DNA from: Bifidobacterium simiiventris
Lineage (GTDB): Bacteria; Actinomycetota; Actinomycetes; Actinomycetales; Bifidobacteriaceae
DNA: 64,000 nucleotides
NCBI RefSeq assembly: GCF_019331715.1
Contig: NZ_JAHBBG010000003.1
Span: 124,001-188,000, forward strand
Direction: 5' to 3'
Each line of letters starts with the position of its first letter. Position 1 is the stretch's first letter. Shown piece after piece: positions 50,724-60,098 of the stretch. Under the pieces are notes generated by a model. It worked only from the letters and a program-made list of their open reading frames with translations, ran no database searches and was not told where the DNA came from. A program made the translations under genes and the position numbers.

Positions 50724-50764
50724 CCTGTAGGCCGCAGTCGCATCACGCGGCTGCGGCCTACAGG
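50724..50764 (+). terminator. Intercistronic hairpin between pstS and pstC
   Basis: A perfect 14-bp stem (50724-50737 / 50751-50764) with a 13-nt loop and no T-run. It probably stabilises the pstS message or partly attenuates pstCAB. Confidence 0.75.
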
Positions 50765-50820
50765 CGGTCAGGCTCCGAATGCGATTCACTCGCACATCGC
50801 CCAGATAATAAGGAGAACCT

Positions 50821-51780
50821 GTGAGTTCGCAAGACAAAGCAGCGGCCACGATGCCAGCTGCGAGCGGCAAGACCGCCGACAAGGTGTTCCGCGTCATCGC
50901 GTACGCCTGCGGCATCTTGATCCTCGTGGTGCTCGCCGCCGTGTTCCTCTTCCTGCTCTTCCGCGCATGGCCGCTCATCGGCGGCAACCAGGCCGACAAC
51001 AGCAAGACCATCGCCGACTTCACCGGCGGCAAGGCCTCCGGCTTCTGGCAGTACGTCGGCCCGTTGCTCTTCGGCACGGTGCTCGTCTCGGCGCTCGCGC
51101 TGCTGCTGTCGTTCCCGGTGTCGATCGGCATCGCGCTGTTCATCTCGCACTACGCGCCGAAGAAGCTCGCCACTGCTTTAAGCTACGTGGTCGATCTGCT
51201 CGCCGCCATCCCGTCCGTTATTTATGGTCTGTGGGGCGGCCTGATCCTCGTGCCGGCCATCTACCCGTTCTGGAACTGGGTGGCCACGTACTTCGGCTGG
51301 ATCCCGCTGTTCTCCGGCCCGGCCGCCAACCCGTCGCGTACCGTCGCGACCGTCGCCGTGGTGCTTGCCGTCATGATCCTGCCGATCATCACCTCCCTGT
51401 CTCGCGACATCTTCCTGCAGACCCCGCGCCTGCAGCAGGAGGCCGCTCTCGCGCTCGGCGCTACCAAGTGGGAGATGGTCAAGCTGGCCGTGCTCCCGTT
51501 CGGCAAGTCCGGCGTCGTGTCCGCCTCCATGCTGGGCCTCGGCCGCGCGCTCGGCGAGACGATGGCCGTGTTGATGATCCTGTCCCCGGGCCTCAACTAC
51601 TCGTTCAAGCTGCTGCAGGCCTCGCAGAACCAGACGATCGCCGCGAACATCGCCGCGCAGTACCCCGAGGCCAACGACCTCGGCGTGTCGGTGTTGATCG
51701 GCACCGGTCTGGTGCTGTTCCTCATCACATTCGTGGTGAACTACGTCGCCCGCAAGATCACTGAAAAGAAGGTGGGATGA
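50821..51780 (+). CDS. pstC: Phosphate ABC transporter permease PstC
   Basis: Membrane subunit, 319 residues, six to seven hydrophobic segments. It has the PstC pattern LLSFPVSIGIALFISHYAPKK, DLLAAIPSVIYGLWG and the coupling loop EAALALGATKWEMVKLAVLP, then LGRALGETMAVLM. It begins at a GTG after AAGGAGAAC. Its stop overlaps the pstA start by 4 bp. Confidence 0.95.
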   Translation: MSSQDKAAATMPAASGKTADKVFRVIAYACGILILVVLAAVFLFLLFRAWPLIGGNQADNSKTIADFTGGKASGFWQYVGPLLFGTVLVSALALLLSFPVSIGIALFISHYAPKKLATALSYVVDLLAAIPSVIYGLWGGLILVPAIYPFWNWVATYFGWIPLFSGPAANPSRTVATVAVVLAVMILPIITSLSRDIFLQTPRLQQEAALALGATKWEMVKLAVLPFGKSGVVSASMLGLGRALGETMAVLMILSPGLNYSFKLLQASQNQTIAANIAAQYPEANDLGVSVLIGTGLVLFLITFVVNYVARKITEKKVG

Positions 51781-52778
51781 TGGCTGACCTGACCCAGGAT
51801 CCCAAGGCGTCGCTCGAAGGCGCGCCCGTCATCGACTTCGACAAGTTCAAGCCGTCGCGTTCGTTCATCGCGTCCCGCAAACGCAAGGACCTCATCATGC
51901 GCGTGCTCATCTCGCTCGCGTTCGTGATCGCGCTCATCCCGCTGGTCTCCGTGCTGTGGACGACGCTCGTCAACGGTCTCAAGCGTTTGAACCTCAACTT
52001 CCTGAGCTTCAACATGACCGGCGTGGTCGGCGGTAACCCGACCCCGTCCGGCGGCTACGGCGGCGTGTTCCACGCGATCGTCGGCACGCTCGAGATCACG
52101 TTCGGCGCGATGGTCATCTCCATCCCGATCGGCCTGCTGTGCGCCGTCTACCTCGTCGAATACGCGCACGGCGGCAAGCTCTCGCAGACCATCACGCTGC
52201 TCGTCGACGTCATGAGCGGCATCCCGTCCATCGTCGCCGGCCTGTTCGCGTTCTCGATGTTCACCATCTTGATCGGACCGGGCTCGGTCAACGGCTTCGC
52301 GGGTTCCGTTTCGCTCTCCCTGCTCATGCTGCCGACCGTCGTCAAGTCCAGCGAGGAAATGCTCAAGATCGTCCCCGGCGACCTGCGCGAGGCCTCGTAC
52401 GCGCTCGGCGTCACCAAGCAGCGCACGATCACCAAGATCGTGCTGCGCACCGCCCTGCCGGGCATCGTCTCCGGCTGCATCCTCGCCATCGCGCGAGTCA
52501 TCGGCGAGACCGCGCCGCTGCTCATGACCGCCGGCTACATCGCGTCCACGAACTTCAACCTGTTCGACGGCAAGATGACCACGCTCCCGGTGTACGTCTT
52601 CCAGGAGTACTCCAAGCTCAACGCGAACTGCCCGGCCAACGCGACCGCCGCCTGCGTCACCACGATTCCTATGGAGCGTTCGTGGGCCGCCGCACTCGTG
52701 CTGATCCTGATCGTCCTCATCCTCAACGGCATCGGCCGACTCGTGGCGAAGGTCTTCGCCGTCAAGTCCGAACGCTGA
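51777..52778 (+). CDS. pstA: Phosphate ABC transporter permease PstA
   Basis: Second membrane subunit, 333 residues. After a cytoplasmic N-terminus it shows IPIGLLCAVYLVEYAHGGK, DVMSGIPSIVAGLFAFS, the coupling loop ASYALGVTKQRTITKIVLRTALPG and ARVIGETAPLL, all PstA landmarks. It starts at ATGATG overlapping pstC; either of the two adjacent ATGs may be used. Confidence 0.95.
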   Translation: MMADLTQDPKASLEGAPVIDFDKFKPSRSFIASRKRKDLIMRVLISLAFVIALIPLVSVLWTTLVNGLKRLNLNFLSFNMTGVVGGNPTPSGGYGGVFHAIVGTLEITFGAMVISIPIGLLCAVYLVEYAHGGKLSQTITLLVDVMSGIPSIVAGLFAFSMFTILIGPGSVNGFAGSVSLSLLMLPTVVKSSEEMLKIVPGDLREASYALGVTKQRTITKIVLRTALPGIVSGCILAIARVIGETAPLLMTAGYIASTNFNLFDGKMTTLPVYVFQEYSKLNANCPANATAACVTTIPMERSWAAALVLILIVLILNGIGRLVAKVFAVKSER

Positions 52779-52835
52779 TGCGGCTGCGCTGATCGCGACG
52801 TAAGAACTTCGGTAAATAACAAATAAGGAATTCAC

Positions 52836-53615
52836 ATGGGACAACGCATTGATGTCAACCATCTGAACATCTACTACGGCAACTTCCTCGCCGTGGAAGA
52901 CGTGAACATCAACATCGAACCGAACAAGGTGACCGCGTTCATCGGACCTTCCGGCTGCGGCAAGTCGACCGTGCTGCGCACCCTCGACCGCATGCACGAG
53001 ATCATCCCCGGCGCCCACGTCAAGGGCGAGGTGCTGCTCGAAGGCAAGAACCTGTACGACAAGGACGTGGATCCGGTATCCGTGCGCCGCGACGTTGGCA
53101 TGGTGTTCCAGCGCCCGAACCCGTTCCCGACGATGTCGATTCGCGAGAACGTGCTCGCCGGCGTGCGCCTGAACAACCGCAAGATCTCCAAGTCCGACGC
53201 GGACGATCTGGTCGAGTGGGCGCTGCGCGGCGCGAACCTCTGGAACGAGGTCAAGGACCGTCTCGACAACCCGGGCATCGGCCTGTCCGGTGGCCAGCAG
53301 CAGCGTCTGTGCATCGCGCGCGCCGTCGCCGTGCACCCGCAGGTGCTGCTCATGGACGAGCCGTGCTCCGCTCTGGACCCGATCTCGACCCTCGCGGTCG
53401 AGGATCTGATCCAGGAGCTCAAGGGCGACTACACGATCGTGATCGTGACCCACAACATGCAGCAGGCCGCGCGTATCGCCGACTACACCGCGTTCTTCAA
53501 CCTGAAGGCCGTGGGCCAGCCGGGTCACCTCGAGTACTTCGCGGACACGACGACCATGTTCAACAACCCGCAGAACGAAGAGGCCGAGCGCTACGTCTCC
53601 GGCCGTTTCGGCTGA
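52836..53615 (+). CDS. pstB: Phosphate ABC transporter ATPase PstB
   Basis: Drives phosphate import, 259 residues, the usual length. Walker [11 protein letters not shown]-loop [18 protein letters not shown] (specific to PstB), signature [14 protein letters not shown], Walker [14 protein letters not shown] and the H-loop [11 protein letters not shown] are all intact. RBS AAGGAA about 10 nt before the ATG. It closes the pst operon; no phoU follows. Confidence 0.96.
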   Translation: MGQRIDVNHLNIYYGNFLAVEDVNINIEPNKVTAFIGPSGCGKSTVLRTLDRMHEIIPGAHVKGEVLLEGKNLYDKDVDPVSVRRDVGMVFQRPNPFPTMSIRENVLAGVRLNNRKISKSDADDLVEWALRGANLWNEVKDRLDNPGIGLSGGQQQRLCIARAVAVHPQVLLMDEPCSALDPISTLAVEDLIQELKGDYTIVIVTHNMQQAARIADYTAFFNLKAVGQPGHLEYFADTTTMFNNPQNEEAERYVSGRFG

Positions 53616-53624
53616 TCCGTGAAG

Positions 53625-53730
53625 CGGGCAATCCAGTGGATTGCCCGTAGGATCAGTCTGAGTGAGCTGATAAGCGAACGAAGGTTGATCTGAGCCTCGT
53701 CGTAGACGAGTCCGTTGTTGCAGGATTGAT
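53625..53730. repeat. 3'-flanking repeat element after pstB
   Basis: An 11-bp stem (53625-53635 / 53637-53647, centred TCCAGTGGA) is followed by GTAGG. About 50 bp on comes GCCTCGTCGTAGACGAGTCCGT, matching the GCCTCGCCGTAGGCGAGTCCGT element after pepC. Confidence 0.65.
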
Positions 53731-53763
53731 CGCGCGACGGATTAAGCCGTCCCGCATGTTTTC

Positions 53764-53799
53764 GGAAAGCCCCGCCTCGTGCGGGGCTTTCCGCGTTTT
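53764..53799 (+). terminator. Terminator after pstB
   Basis: GGAAAGCCCCGC (53764-53775) pairs perfectly with 53781-53792 around CTCGT and runs into GCGTTTT. Confidence 0.85.
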
Positions 53800-54056
53800 C
53801 GGACTTGTGGCCCGATTGCTGGCGCGGATTGGAATAACCGAGTCGGGCGTCGGCCTGTGCCGGGGCTCACGATGCGGATTTCGTTCACGAAACCTCCATG
53901 ACTTGTGACGGTGCTATCGTGGGCGCGTTCGACAAAACGGACGTACGGCGAGTCGCGATTCTCGCCGGGGCCGTGGGTCGTCGGCATCCGTCCGCCGCCG
54001 CGGGCGCACACCGCACGACCGGCCCCTAACAACCCACGAAAAGGAAGCAGAGATAT
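53800..54056 (+). promoter_or_regulatory. Long leader before the NCS2 permease
   Basis: About 250 bp without a gene. A TATCGT near 53917 may be a -10 box, leaving a ~130-nt leader that can fold (GGGGCCG near 53968 faces CGGCCCC near 54020). AAAAGGAAGC precedes the ATG. The gene moves purines, so a riboswitch was considered, but no known consensus is visible. Confidence 0.35.
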
Positions 54057-55451
54057 ATGGAGAAGTTCTTCCATTTGAAGGAGAACGGCACCACCGTGTC
54101 CACCGAGGTCATGGCCGGTCTGACCACGTTCTTCGCGATGAGCTACATCATCGTCGTCAACCCGCAGATCCTGAGCCAGACGGGCATGCCGTGGGGCGGC
54201 GTGTTCCTCGCCACGATCATCGCGGCCATCATCGGCACGCTCGTCATGGGTCTGTTCGCCAACGTGCCGTACGCGCAGGCCGCCGGCATGGGCCTCAACG
54301 CGTTCTTCACCTACACCGTCTGCTTCGGCCTGGGCTTCTCCTGGCAGGAGACGCTGTGCATGGTGTTCCTGTGCGGCCTGATCAACATCATCATCACCGT
54401 CACCAAGATTCGTAAGATGATCATCCAGGCGATCCCGGAGACCCTGCAGCATGCGATCGGCGGCGGCATCGGCCTGTTCGTCGCGTACGTCGGCATGCTC
54501 AACGTCGGCCTGATCACCTTCACGCCGAAGGACGCGAAGTTAGCCGGCAAGGGTCTCGCCACCGCCGCGACCCCGGGCCTTGCCGCATTCGACAACAAGG
54601 TGCTGTGGGTGTTCCTCATCGGCCTGTTCCTCGCGATCGTCTTTACCGTGCTCAAGGTCAAGGGCGGCATGCTGCTCGCCATCGCCATCACCACGATCGT
54701 CGGCATCCCGTTCGGCGTGACCAACTTCGGCCAGTCCGTCTCCATCGGCGACACGTTCGCCCAGCTGCCGCAGACCTTCGGCGTGATCTTCACCGGTGCC
54801 GGCTTCCCGGCCCTGTTCTCCGACGTCGCGCGCCTGCCGCTCGTGATCGTCACGATCTTCGCGTTCTCCATGTCCGACACGTTCGACACGATCGGCACGT
54901 TCATCGGCACCGGCCGCCGCACCGGCATCTTCTCCGAGGCCGACGAGAAGGCCCTCGAGAACGGCTCCGGCTTCTCCTCGAAGATGGACAAGGCCCTGTT
55001 CGCCGACTCCATCGCCACCTCGATCGGCGCGATCTGCGGCACCTCGAACACCACCACGTACGTCGAGTCCTCCGCGGGCATCGCGGCGGGCGGCCGCACC
55101 GGCCTGACCTCCGTGGTCGTCGCGATCTGCTTCGCGCTGTCCGCGTTCCTGTCTCCGATCATCTCCGCCGTGCCGTCCGCCGCGACCGCTGGCGTGCTCG
55201 TGATCGTCGGCTGCATGATGGCCGCCTCGCTCAAGGAGATCGACTGGGCCGACATCACCGAGGCGATTCCGGCGTTCTTCGCGGCCGTGTTCATGGCGTT
55301 CTCGTACTCGATCTCGTACGGCATCGCCGGCGGCTTCATCATGTACTGCATCGTGATGACCTGCAAGAAGAAGGCGAACAAGGTGCACCCGGTGATCTGG
55401 GTCGTGGCGATCCTGTTCGTGCTCGACTTCATCCTCAACGCGGTGCTGTGA
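54057..55451 (+). CDS. NCS2-family purine permease (AzgA/PbuG type)
   Basis: A 464-residue inner-membrane carrier with 12 or more hydrophobic segments. The start MEKFFHLKENGTTVSTEVMAGLTTFFAMSYIIVVNP and GMGLNAFFTY are hallmarks of the AzgA/PbuG/GhxP group, which import hypoxanthine, guanine or adenine by proton symport. DTFDTIGTFIGTG and NTTTYVESSAGIAAGGRTGL are its two substrate-site motifs. It is flanked by terminators on both sides, so it is a single-gene unit. Confidence 0.92.
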   Translation: MEKFFHLKENGTTVSTEVMAGLTTFFAMSYIIVVNPQILSQTGMPWGGVFLATIIAAIIGTLVMGLFANVPYAQAAGMGLNAFFTYTVCFGLGFSWQETLCMVFLCGLINIIITVTKIRKMIIQAIPETLQHAIGGGIGLFVAYVGMLNVGLITFTPKDAKLAGKGLATAATPGLAAFDNKVLWVFLIGLFLAIVFTVLKVKGGMLLAIAITTIVGIPFGVTNFGQSVSIGDTFAQLPQTFGVIFTGAGFPALFSDVARLPLVIVTIFAFSMSDTFDTIGTFIGTGRRTGIFSEADEKALENGSGFSSKMDKALFADSIATSIGAICGTSNTTTYVESSAGIAAGGRTGLTSVVVAICFALSAFLSPIISAVPSAATAGVLVIVGCMMAASLKEIDWADITEAIPAFFAAVFMAFSYSISYGIAGGFIMYCIVMTCKKKANKVHPVIWVVAILFVLDFILNAVL

Positions 55452-55488
55452 TCCTGATCTACTGATGATCCACTGATCCGCTCTGCGC

Positions 55489-55520
55489 AATCCCCGTGGG
55501 AGTTTCCCGCGGGGATTTTT
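55489..55520 (+). terminator. Terminator of the purine permease
   Basis: AATCCCCGTGGGA (55489-55501) faces TCCCGCGGGGATT (55505-55517) and runs into TTTTT (55516-55520). Confidence 0.9.
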
Positions 55521-55751
55521 CGCATCCACGACGTGACGAGGCATTGCTGCCGTTCACTATGTGGTCAAACCTATCCTTGATGACCGGTTATCGGCCACAC
55601 TCGTGTACCAGCACAGCGGTGTGCGGCACCGCTGGCCAAAAGCCCCTGATGCGGATGTCGCATACCCAGTGCGTTATCTCACGCGACCGCCGCGCAAGCA
55701 ACAGCAGACCCGCGGCCGCGATCACCAATCAATGAGGGGAAGAGACGCATC

Positions 55752-57059
55752 ATGTCCGCAACCGCGTCGCTGTCGCAAGCTACCACGAAGCGCGATTCCG
55801 TGCCAGAGATCATCGCCGCGTCGATGGTCGGCACCGCAATCGAGTTCTACGACAACTACTGCTATTCCATCGCCGCCGCAAGCTATTTCGGCACGATTTT
55901 CTTCACGTCCGTCGCCAAGTCCAACCCGGCCCTGGCCACGCTGATGGCGTTCGTCACGTTCGCCGTCTCGTTCCTTGCCCGCCCGTTCGGCTCTCTGCTG
56001 TTCGGCCACTTCGGCGACAAGATGGGCCGCAAGAAGACGCTGGTCATCGCGCTGATGACGATGGGCATCTCCACGTTCGTCGTCGGTCTGCTGCCCGGCT
56101 ATGAGCAGATCGGTGCGTGGGCCGTGGTCATCCTGTGCCTGTGCCGCGCCTGCCAGGGCATCGGCCTCGCCGGCGAATGGTCCGGCGCCGCGCTGGTCGC
56201 CACCGAGAACGCGCCCGCCAACAAGCGCGCGCTGTACGGTTCCTTCCCGAACCTCGGCGCCCCGATCGGCTTCTTCTGCGCGTACGGCATCAACCTGCTG
56301 CTGACCACCACGCTGAGCAAGGATCAGATGCTCGCGTTCGGCTGGCGTATCCCGTTCCTGCTGTCCGCGGTGCTGGTCATCATCGGCCTGTACGTGCGTG
56401 AGCGCATGAGCGAGACCCCGATCTTCGCGAAGGCCGCCGCCGAGAAGCGCACCTCCAAGCACCCGCTCGCCGACCTGCTGCCGTACTGGAAGGAAGTCCT
56501 GCTGGGCACGGTCGCGATGGGCATCACCTACACGCTGTTCTACATCCTCGGCACCTGGTCGCTGAGCTACGGCGTGTCCGGCCTGAACTTCACCCAGCCG
56601 CAGTATCTCGGCATGCAGATGGTCTCCGTGTTCTTCTTCGCCGCGTTCATCGTCGTCGGCTGCCTCGCCGCGGATAAGTACGGTCGCAAGAAGACGCTGA
56701 TCTTCTTCACCGCGGGCACGCTGATCTTCAGCTTCTTCGCCCCGGCCCTGCTGCAGCACAATTCGGTGACGATCATGCTGTTCCTGTGCATCGGCTTCGT
56801 GTTCATGGGCGGCCTGTTCGGACCGTGCGGCGCGTACCTGCCCGAGCTGTTCCCGACGAACGTGCGCTACTCCGGTGCCGGCCTGAGCTACAACCTCGCC
56901 GCGATCTTCGGCGGCGCGTTCGCCCCGTCGCTGGCGACCTGGCTGGTCGAGACGCACGGCGTGATGTCGGTCGGCTGGTACCTGGCCGTGATGGCCGCGC
57001 TCGCTTTGGTCGCCCTGTTCCTGATCAAGGAGAGCAAGGACAAGGATTACGAGCTGTGA
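55752..57059 (+). CDS. MFS transporter, MHS (metabolite:H+ symporter) family
   Basis: A 435-residue proton symporter with 12 membrane segments. The N-terminus VGTAIEFYDNYCYSIAAASYFG, loop 2-3 GHFGDKMGRKKTLV, and RACQGIGLAGEWSGAALVATENAP are diagnostic of the MHS family (ProP, ShiA, KgtP). The second half repeats the loop motif as AADKYGRKKTLI. The substrate, possibly an organic acid, betaine or shikimate, cannot be decided. AGGGGAAG lies about 10 nt before the ATG. The 230 bp upstream after the permease terminator hold only a short GGTCA...TGACC inverted repeat near 55563-55587. Confidence 0.9.
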   Translation: MSATASLSQATTKRDSVPEIIAASMVGTAIEFYDNYCYSIAAASYFGTIFFTSVAKSNPALATLMAFVTFAVSFLARPFGSLLFGHFGDKMGRKKTLVIALMTMGISTFVVGLLPGYEQIGAWAVVILCLCRACQGIGLAGEWSGAALVATENAPANKRALYGSFPNLGAPIGFFCAYGINLLLTTTLSKDQMLAFGWRIPFLLSAVLVIIGLYVRERMSETPIFAKAAAEKRTSKHPLADLLPYWKEVLLGTVAMGITYTLFYILGTWSLSYGVSGLNFTQPQYLGMQMVSVFFFAAFIVVGCLAADKYGRKKTLIFFTAGTLIFSFFAPALLQHNSVTIMLFLCIGFVFMGGLFGPCGAYLPELFPTNVRYSGAGLSYNLAAIFGGAFAPSLATWLVETHGVMSVGWYLAVMAALALVALFLIKESKDKDYEL

Positions 57060-57091
57060 TCCGCTGACTGAGCGATATGATCCCGTGACCA

Positions 57092-57177
57092 CGTGGGTCA
57101 GGGATATATGACGTCCGGCACGCTCCAGGCCGCTCGGCCAAGTCTTACGGCCGGACATCATATATCCCTGACCCACG
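57092..57177. repeat. 86-bp inverted repeat after the MFS gene
   Basis: A perfect 20-bp outer stem (57092-57111 / 57158-57177, CGTGGGTCAGGGATATATGA) encloses an inner GTCCGGC/GCCGGAC pair. It has no T-run. It probably marks the end of the MFS transcript. Confidence 0.75.
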
Positions 57178-57237
57178 TTCGTTTGTGTGGCGATATTGCG
57201 CTTCGTGCAATCATGGGGAGCGACGACACGCCCGGGT

Positions 57238-57267
57238 TTGACGGAAGTCAAGACCCGGGCGTACTTT
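57238..57267 (+). promoter_or_regulatory. rplJ: Promoter of rplJ-rplL, embedded in a hairpin
   Basis: TTGACG (57238-57243), an 18-bp spacer and TACTTT (57262-57267). The -35 box lies in a bulged palindrome CCCGGGTTTGAC...GTCAAGACCCGGG (57231-57259). Confidence 0.6.
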
Positions 57268-57274
57268 ATCTATT

Positions 57275-57493
57275 CGTAAACCACAGACCGTTGGTTTGGG
57301 ATGCAAGTCCCACGAAGTTTGGTTCGCCAGGCCAGCGCAGGTTGAGAAATGTGTGCCCGTTCGCGGGATGCCGCATGTCGCCAAAACGAAACGCGGTAGA
57401 TGTTGCTCTGCCTGTGCGCAGGGCTTTTTTATTACCCTGACAGCCCGGGGTTCCGAACCGAGAAGATCAACGGCCGATCTAGGAAGGAACGCC
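57275..57493 (+). ncRNA. rplJ leader with attenuator (L10-leader-like)
   Basis: About 220 nt of leader precede rplJ. Near its 3' end GCTCTGC (57405-57411) and GCAGGGC (57418-57424) pair, followed by six T, an intrinsic terminator inside the leader. Upstream segments GGTTTGGGATGCAAGTCCC and AAGTTTGGTTCG can fold. In many bacteria L10(L12)4 binds its own leader to limit synthesis. Position and attenuator fit; the exact L10 consensus was not verified. Confidence 0.6.
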
Positions 57494-58015
57494 ATGAAGA
57501 GGCCCGAAAAGGAAGCGGTGGTCGCTCAGCTTACGGAGCAGTTCCGTAACGCCGATGCCGTCTACCTGACCGAGTACCGCGGGCTTACCGTTCCGCAGGT
57601 TTCCGAACTGCGCGAAAAGCTAGGCCGCGATACTTCCTACACTGTGGCTAAGAACACGCTGGCGCGTATCGCCGCCAAGGAAGCGGGCATTGAGGGTCTT
57701 GACGACCTGCTCAAGGGCCCGACCGCCATCACCTTCGTGAAGGGCGACTTCATTGAGGCTGCGAAGGTCCTGCGTGACTTTGCCAAGACCAACAAGGCTC
57801 TCGTTATCTCGGGCGGCTATGCCGATGGCACCGTCTACGACGGCGAGGGTGCGAAGAAGCTGGCGGACATGATGTCTCGCCCGCAGCTGCTCGCCAAGTT
57901 CGCCGGCGACCTCAAGGCCACGACCTCCAAGGCCGCGTACCTGTTCGTCGCTCTGCCGACCAAGGCCGTGCGTACTATCGACGCCCTGCGCGAGAAGCAG
58001 GAAAAGGCAGCTTGA
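57494..58015 (+). CDS. rplJ: 50S ribosomal protein L10
   Basis: Base of the ribosomal stalk, 173 residues. It has KEAVVAQLTEQFRNADAVYLTEYRGLTV and YTVAKNTLARIAAKEAG, then GPTAITFV, and a C-terminal helix that holds L7/L12 dimers. The ATG at 57494 follows AGGAAGGAAC; the open frame upstream is leader. rplL follows after 105 bp. Confidence 0.97.
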   Translation: MKRPEKEAVVAQLTEQFRNADAVYLTEYRGLTVPQVSELREKLGRDTSYTVAKNTLARIAAKEAGIEGLDDLLKGPTAITFVKGDFIEAAKVLRDFAKTNKALVISGGYADGTVYDGEGAKKLADMMSRPQLLAKFAGDLKATTSKAAYLFVALPTKAVRTIDALREKQEKAA

Positions 58016-58120
58016 TCCCCATGCGGCTTGCCGCATGAACCATTCGGAAAACAAACAAAACATTGAGACGGTGCGCCGGCGAGAACGTGCAGGCCGCCGC
58101 CAGAATGAAAGGAAGCCATC

Positions 58121-58504
58121 ATGGCTAAGTACACCAACGAAGAGCTGCTGGAAGCTTTCGGTGAAATGACCCTCGTCGAGCTCTCCGAGTTCGTCAAGGC
58201 CTTCGAGGAGAAGTTCGACGTCGAGGCTGCCGCTCCGGTCGCCGCCGTCGCCGCCGCTCCGGCCGCTGGCGCTGCCGCTGAGGAAGAGGAGAAGACCGAG
58301 TTCGACGTCGTCCTGACCGCTGTCGGCGACAAGAAGATCCAGGTCATCAAGGCCGTCAAGGCCATCACCAACGCTGGCCTGGCCGAGGCCAAGGCTCTGG
58401 TGGACGGCGCTCCAAAGGCCGTCCTCGAGAAGGCCAAGAAGGAAGACGCCGAGAAGGCCAAGGCTCAGCTGGAAGAGGCTGGCGCCACCGTCGAGCTCAA
58501 GTAA
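58121..58504 (+). CDS. rplL: 50S ribosomal protein L7/L12
   Basis: Flexible stalk protein that recruits translation factors, 127 residues. It has the N-domain [25 protein letters not shown], an Ala-rich hinge, and the C-domain [20 protein letters not shown] with [30 protein letters not shown]. Confidence 0.97.
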   Translation: MAKYTNEELLEAFGEMTLVELSEFVKAFEEKFDVEAAAPVAAVAAAPAAGAAAEEEEKTEFDVVLTAVGDKKIQVIKAVKAITNAGLAEAKALVDGAPKAVLEKAKKEDAEKAKAQLEEAGATVELK

Positions 58505-58548
58505 TGCACGCGGGAGTGAAGCCCGCACATTACCAAGCTTTTGCGAAT

Positions 58549-58587
58549 ACCCCGTCATCGCGCTGCACGCGCGGAGGCGGGGTTTTT
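58549..58587 (+). terminator. Terminator of rplJL
   Basis: ACCCCG... faces ...CGGGGT (58578-58583) around a GC-rich inner hairpin and runs into TTTTT. Confidence 0.8.
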
Positions 58588-58680
58588 GCGAATAAACGCG
58601 CAATGTCGAGAGAAACATGACACAATGGCACGTAGCATATTGGCAGAAGTCCCGTGGAAGGCAGAAAGGAAGGCTGCGCG

Positions 58681-60087
58681 GTGAGTGATGAACAGCGGTC
58701 TCGCAGGTGGCTGGTGAAGGTCAAGGGCTGCGATCAGGTGAGCGTGCTGCCGTCCGAAAGCCTGGAGATCGGACGCAAGCCGATCCGTCCGCTGCCGGAT
58801 GACGGTACTGCGCGGTTCGAAGTGAACGACGAGACCCGTTCGATGTCCAAACGTCACGCGGTGCTGCGTGTGCTGACGAACGGATCGGCGACGCTGCGCG
58901 ACATGCGTTCGACGAACGGCACGTACCTGGTACGCGACGACGGCCGACTGGTGCGTCTGCCGGCGGACGTGGATTTCCCGATGCCGTCCGCGGCGGTGCG
59001 CATGCAGTTCGGCGACGTGCCGGTCGATTTCGTACAGGTCGAGGAGACGGCGGAACCCGAACCGTCCGTGACCGATCTGTTCGAATACGCGACCGACGAC
59101 GGCAAGCCTGCAGAACCCGACGTGGCCGACATGTCGGTCGACGACATCCTCGACCTGCGTGCCGGCGAGCCGACCAGCGCGTTCGACGCGAGTAGCGTGG
59201 AGGCGCGCACCAAGGCACTGCGCGCGGCCGCTCTGCAGAGTTTCACGCCGATGGTCGCACCGGTCGATGACCCGAATCGCCCGGTCGCCATCGCCAACCC
59301 CGTGCCGCTGCACGTCGAGCAGCCCAAGCGCGAAGAGCCGCGCGACCTGTTCGTGGACGCGTTGTCGACCACGTCAGGCGTGACCGCGGACGGCATCGAG
59401 ATGCCGAAGACCGATCAGGCCACGCAGAGCGCCGACGAGGCGACGCTGCCGGTGGCGACCCGTATCCCGGTGCTCGACACCACGCCGCTCGACACCTTCG
59501 ATCCCCATCCGACCGACGCCCAGACGGCAACGCCGTCCGAAACCGCTGTGCAGCCCGAGACTGCCACGCAACCCGAGACCGCTGTGCAACCCGAAACCGC
59601 TGTGCAGTCCGAGTCGACGGCATCGGACGATCAACCGGTAGGTGAATCGTCGGATGCGCGCTTCCGTCCGGCCACACAGGATGACCAGCAGTCCGTGCAG
59701 CCGGTAACGCAGCCGGCGGACGAACAGTCCGTGCAGTCCGTGCAGCCGTCGGCAGGCGAATCGTCCGAGCCGGAGACGACCGCCGCGTACACCCCGGTGT
59801 TCGAACCGGGTTCGGTGTTCGACCGTGTCGCCAAGGGCGAGTTCCGTAAGCCCGAACCCACCGTCGAGATCGACGGGCTGACCTCCGACGAGGCCAAGCG
59901 CACCACCGACTTCACCGTGCAGTTCAGCATGGCGGCTCATCGTCAGCTGCTGCCGTTCCTCGCCATGAACCCGTCGCTGTACGACGACCTGTACGCATGG
60001 CTGTCGGCCCGAGGCGACGCCGACATCGACGCGGCGCTCGCCGACAATCCCGGATACCAGGAATACCGCCATGCGGTAGGCAAGTGA
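58681..60087 (+). CDS. FHA-domain protein
   Basis: A 468-residue cytoplasmic protein. Residues ~20-118 form a forkhead-associated domain that binds phosphothreonine, with IGRKPIRP, MSKRHAVLRV and LRDMRSTNGTYLV holding the conserved Gly-Arg, Ser-x-x-His and Asn-Gly. The middle (about 190-390) is low complexity, with TAVQPE/TATQPE repeats and Ser/Glu/Gln. The C-terminal ~80 residues are a separate small helical domain. GTG start after AAGGAAGG. The helicase-like gene begins 11 bp after it, so they are co-transcribed. A Ser/Thr kinase that feeds it is not in the window. Confidence 0.85.
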   Translation: MSDEQRSRRWLVKVKGCDQVSVLPSESLEIGRKPIRPLPDDGTARFEVNDETRSMSKRHAVLRVLTNGSATLRDMRSTNGTYLVRDDGRLVRLPADVDFPMPSAAVRMQFGDVPVDFVQVEETAEPEPSVTDLFEYATDDGKPAEPDVADMSVDDILDLRAGEPTSAFDASSVEARTKALRAAALQSFTPMVAPVDDPNRPVAIANPVPLHVEQPKREEPRDLFVDALSTTSGVTADGIEMPKTDQATQSADEATLPVATRIPVLDTTPLDTFDPHPTDAQTATPSETAVQPETATQPETAVQPETAVQSESTASDDQPVGESSDARFRPATQDDQQSVQPVTQPADEQSVQSVQPSAGESSEPETTAAYTPVFEPGSVFDRVAKGEFRKPEPTVEIDGLTSDEAKRTTDFTVQFSMAAHRQLLPFLAMNPSLYDDLYAWLSARGDADIDAALADNPGYQEYRHAVGK

Positions 60088-60098
60088 GGCCATGATCC

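Noticed and set aside
53917-54056. Purine riboswitch before the NCS2 permease
   Set aside because: The leader folds, but the conserved purine-riboswitch junction sequences are not visible.
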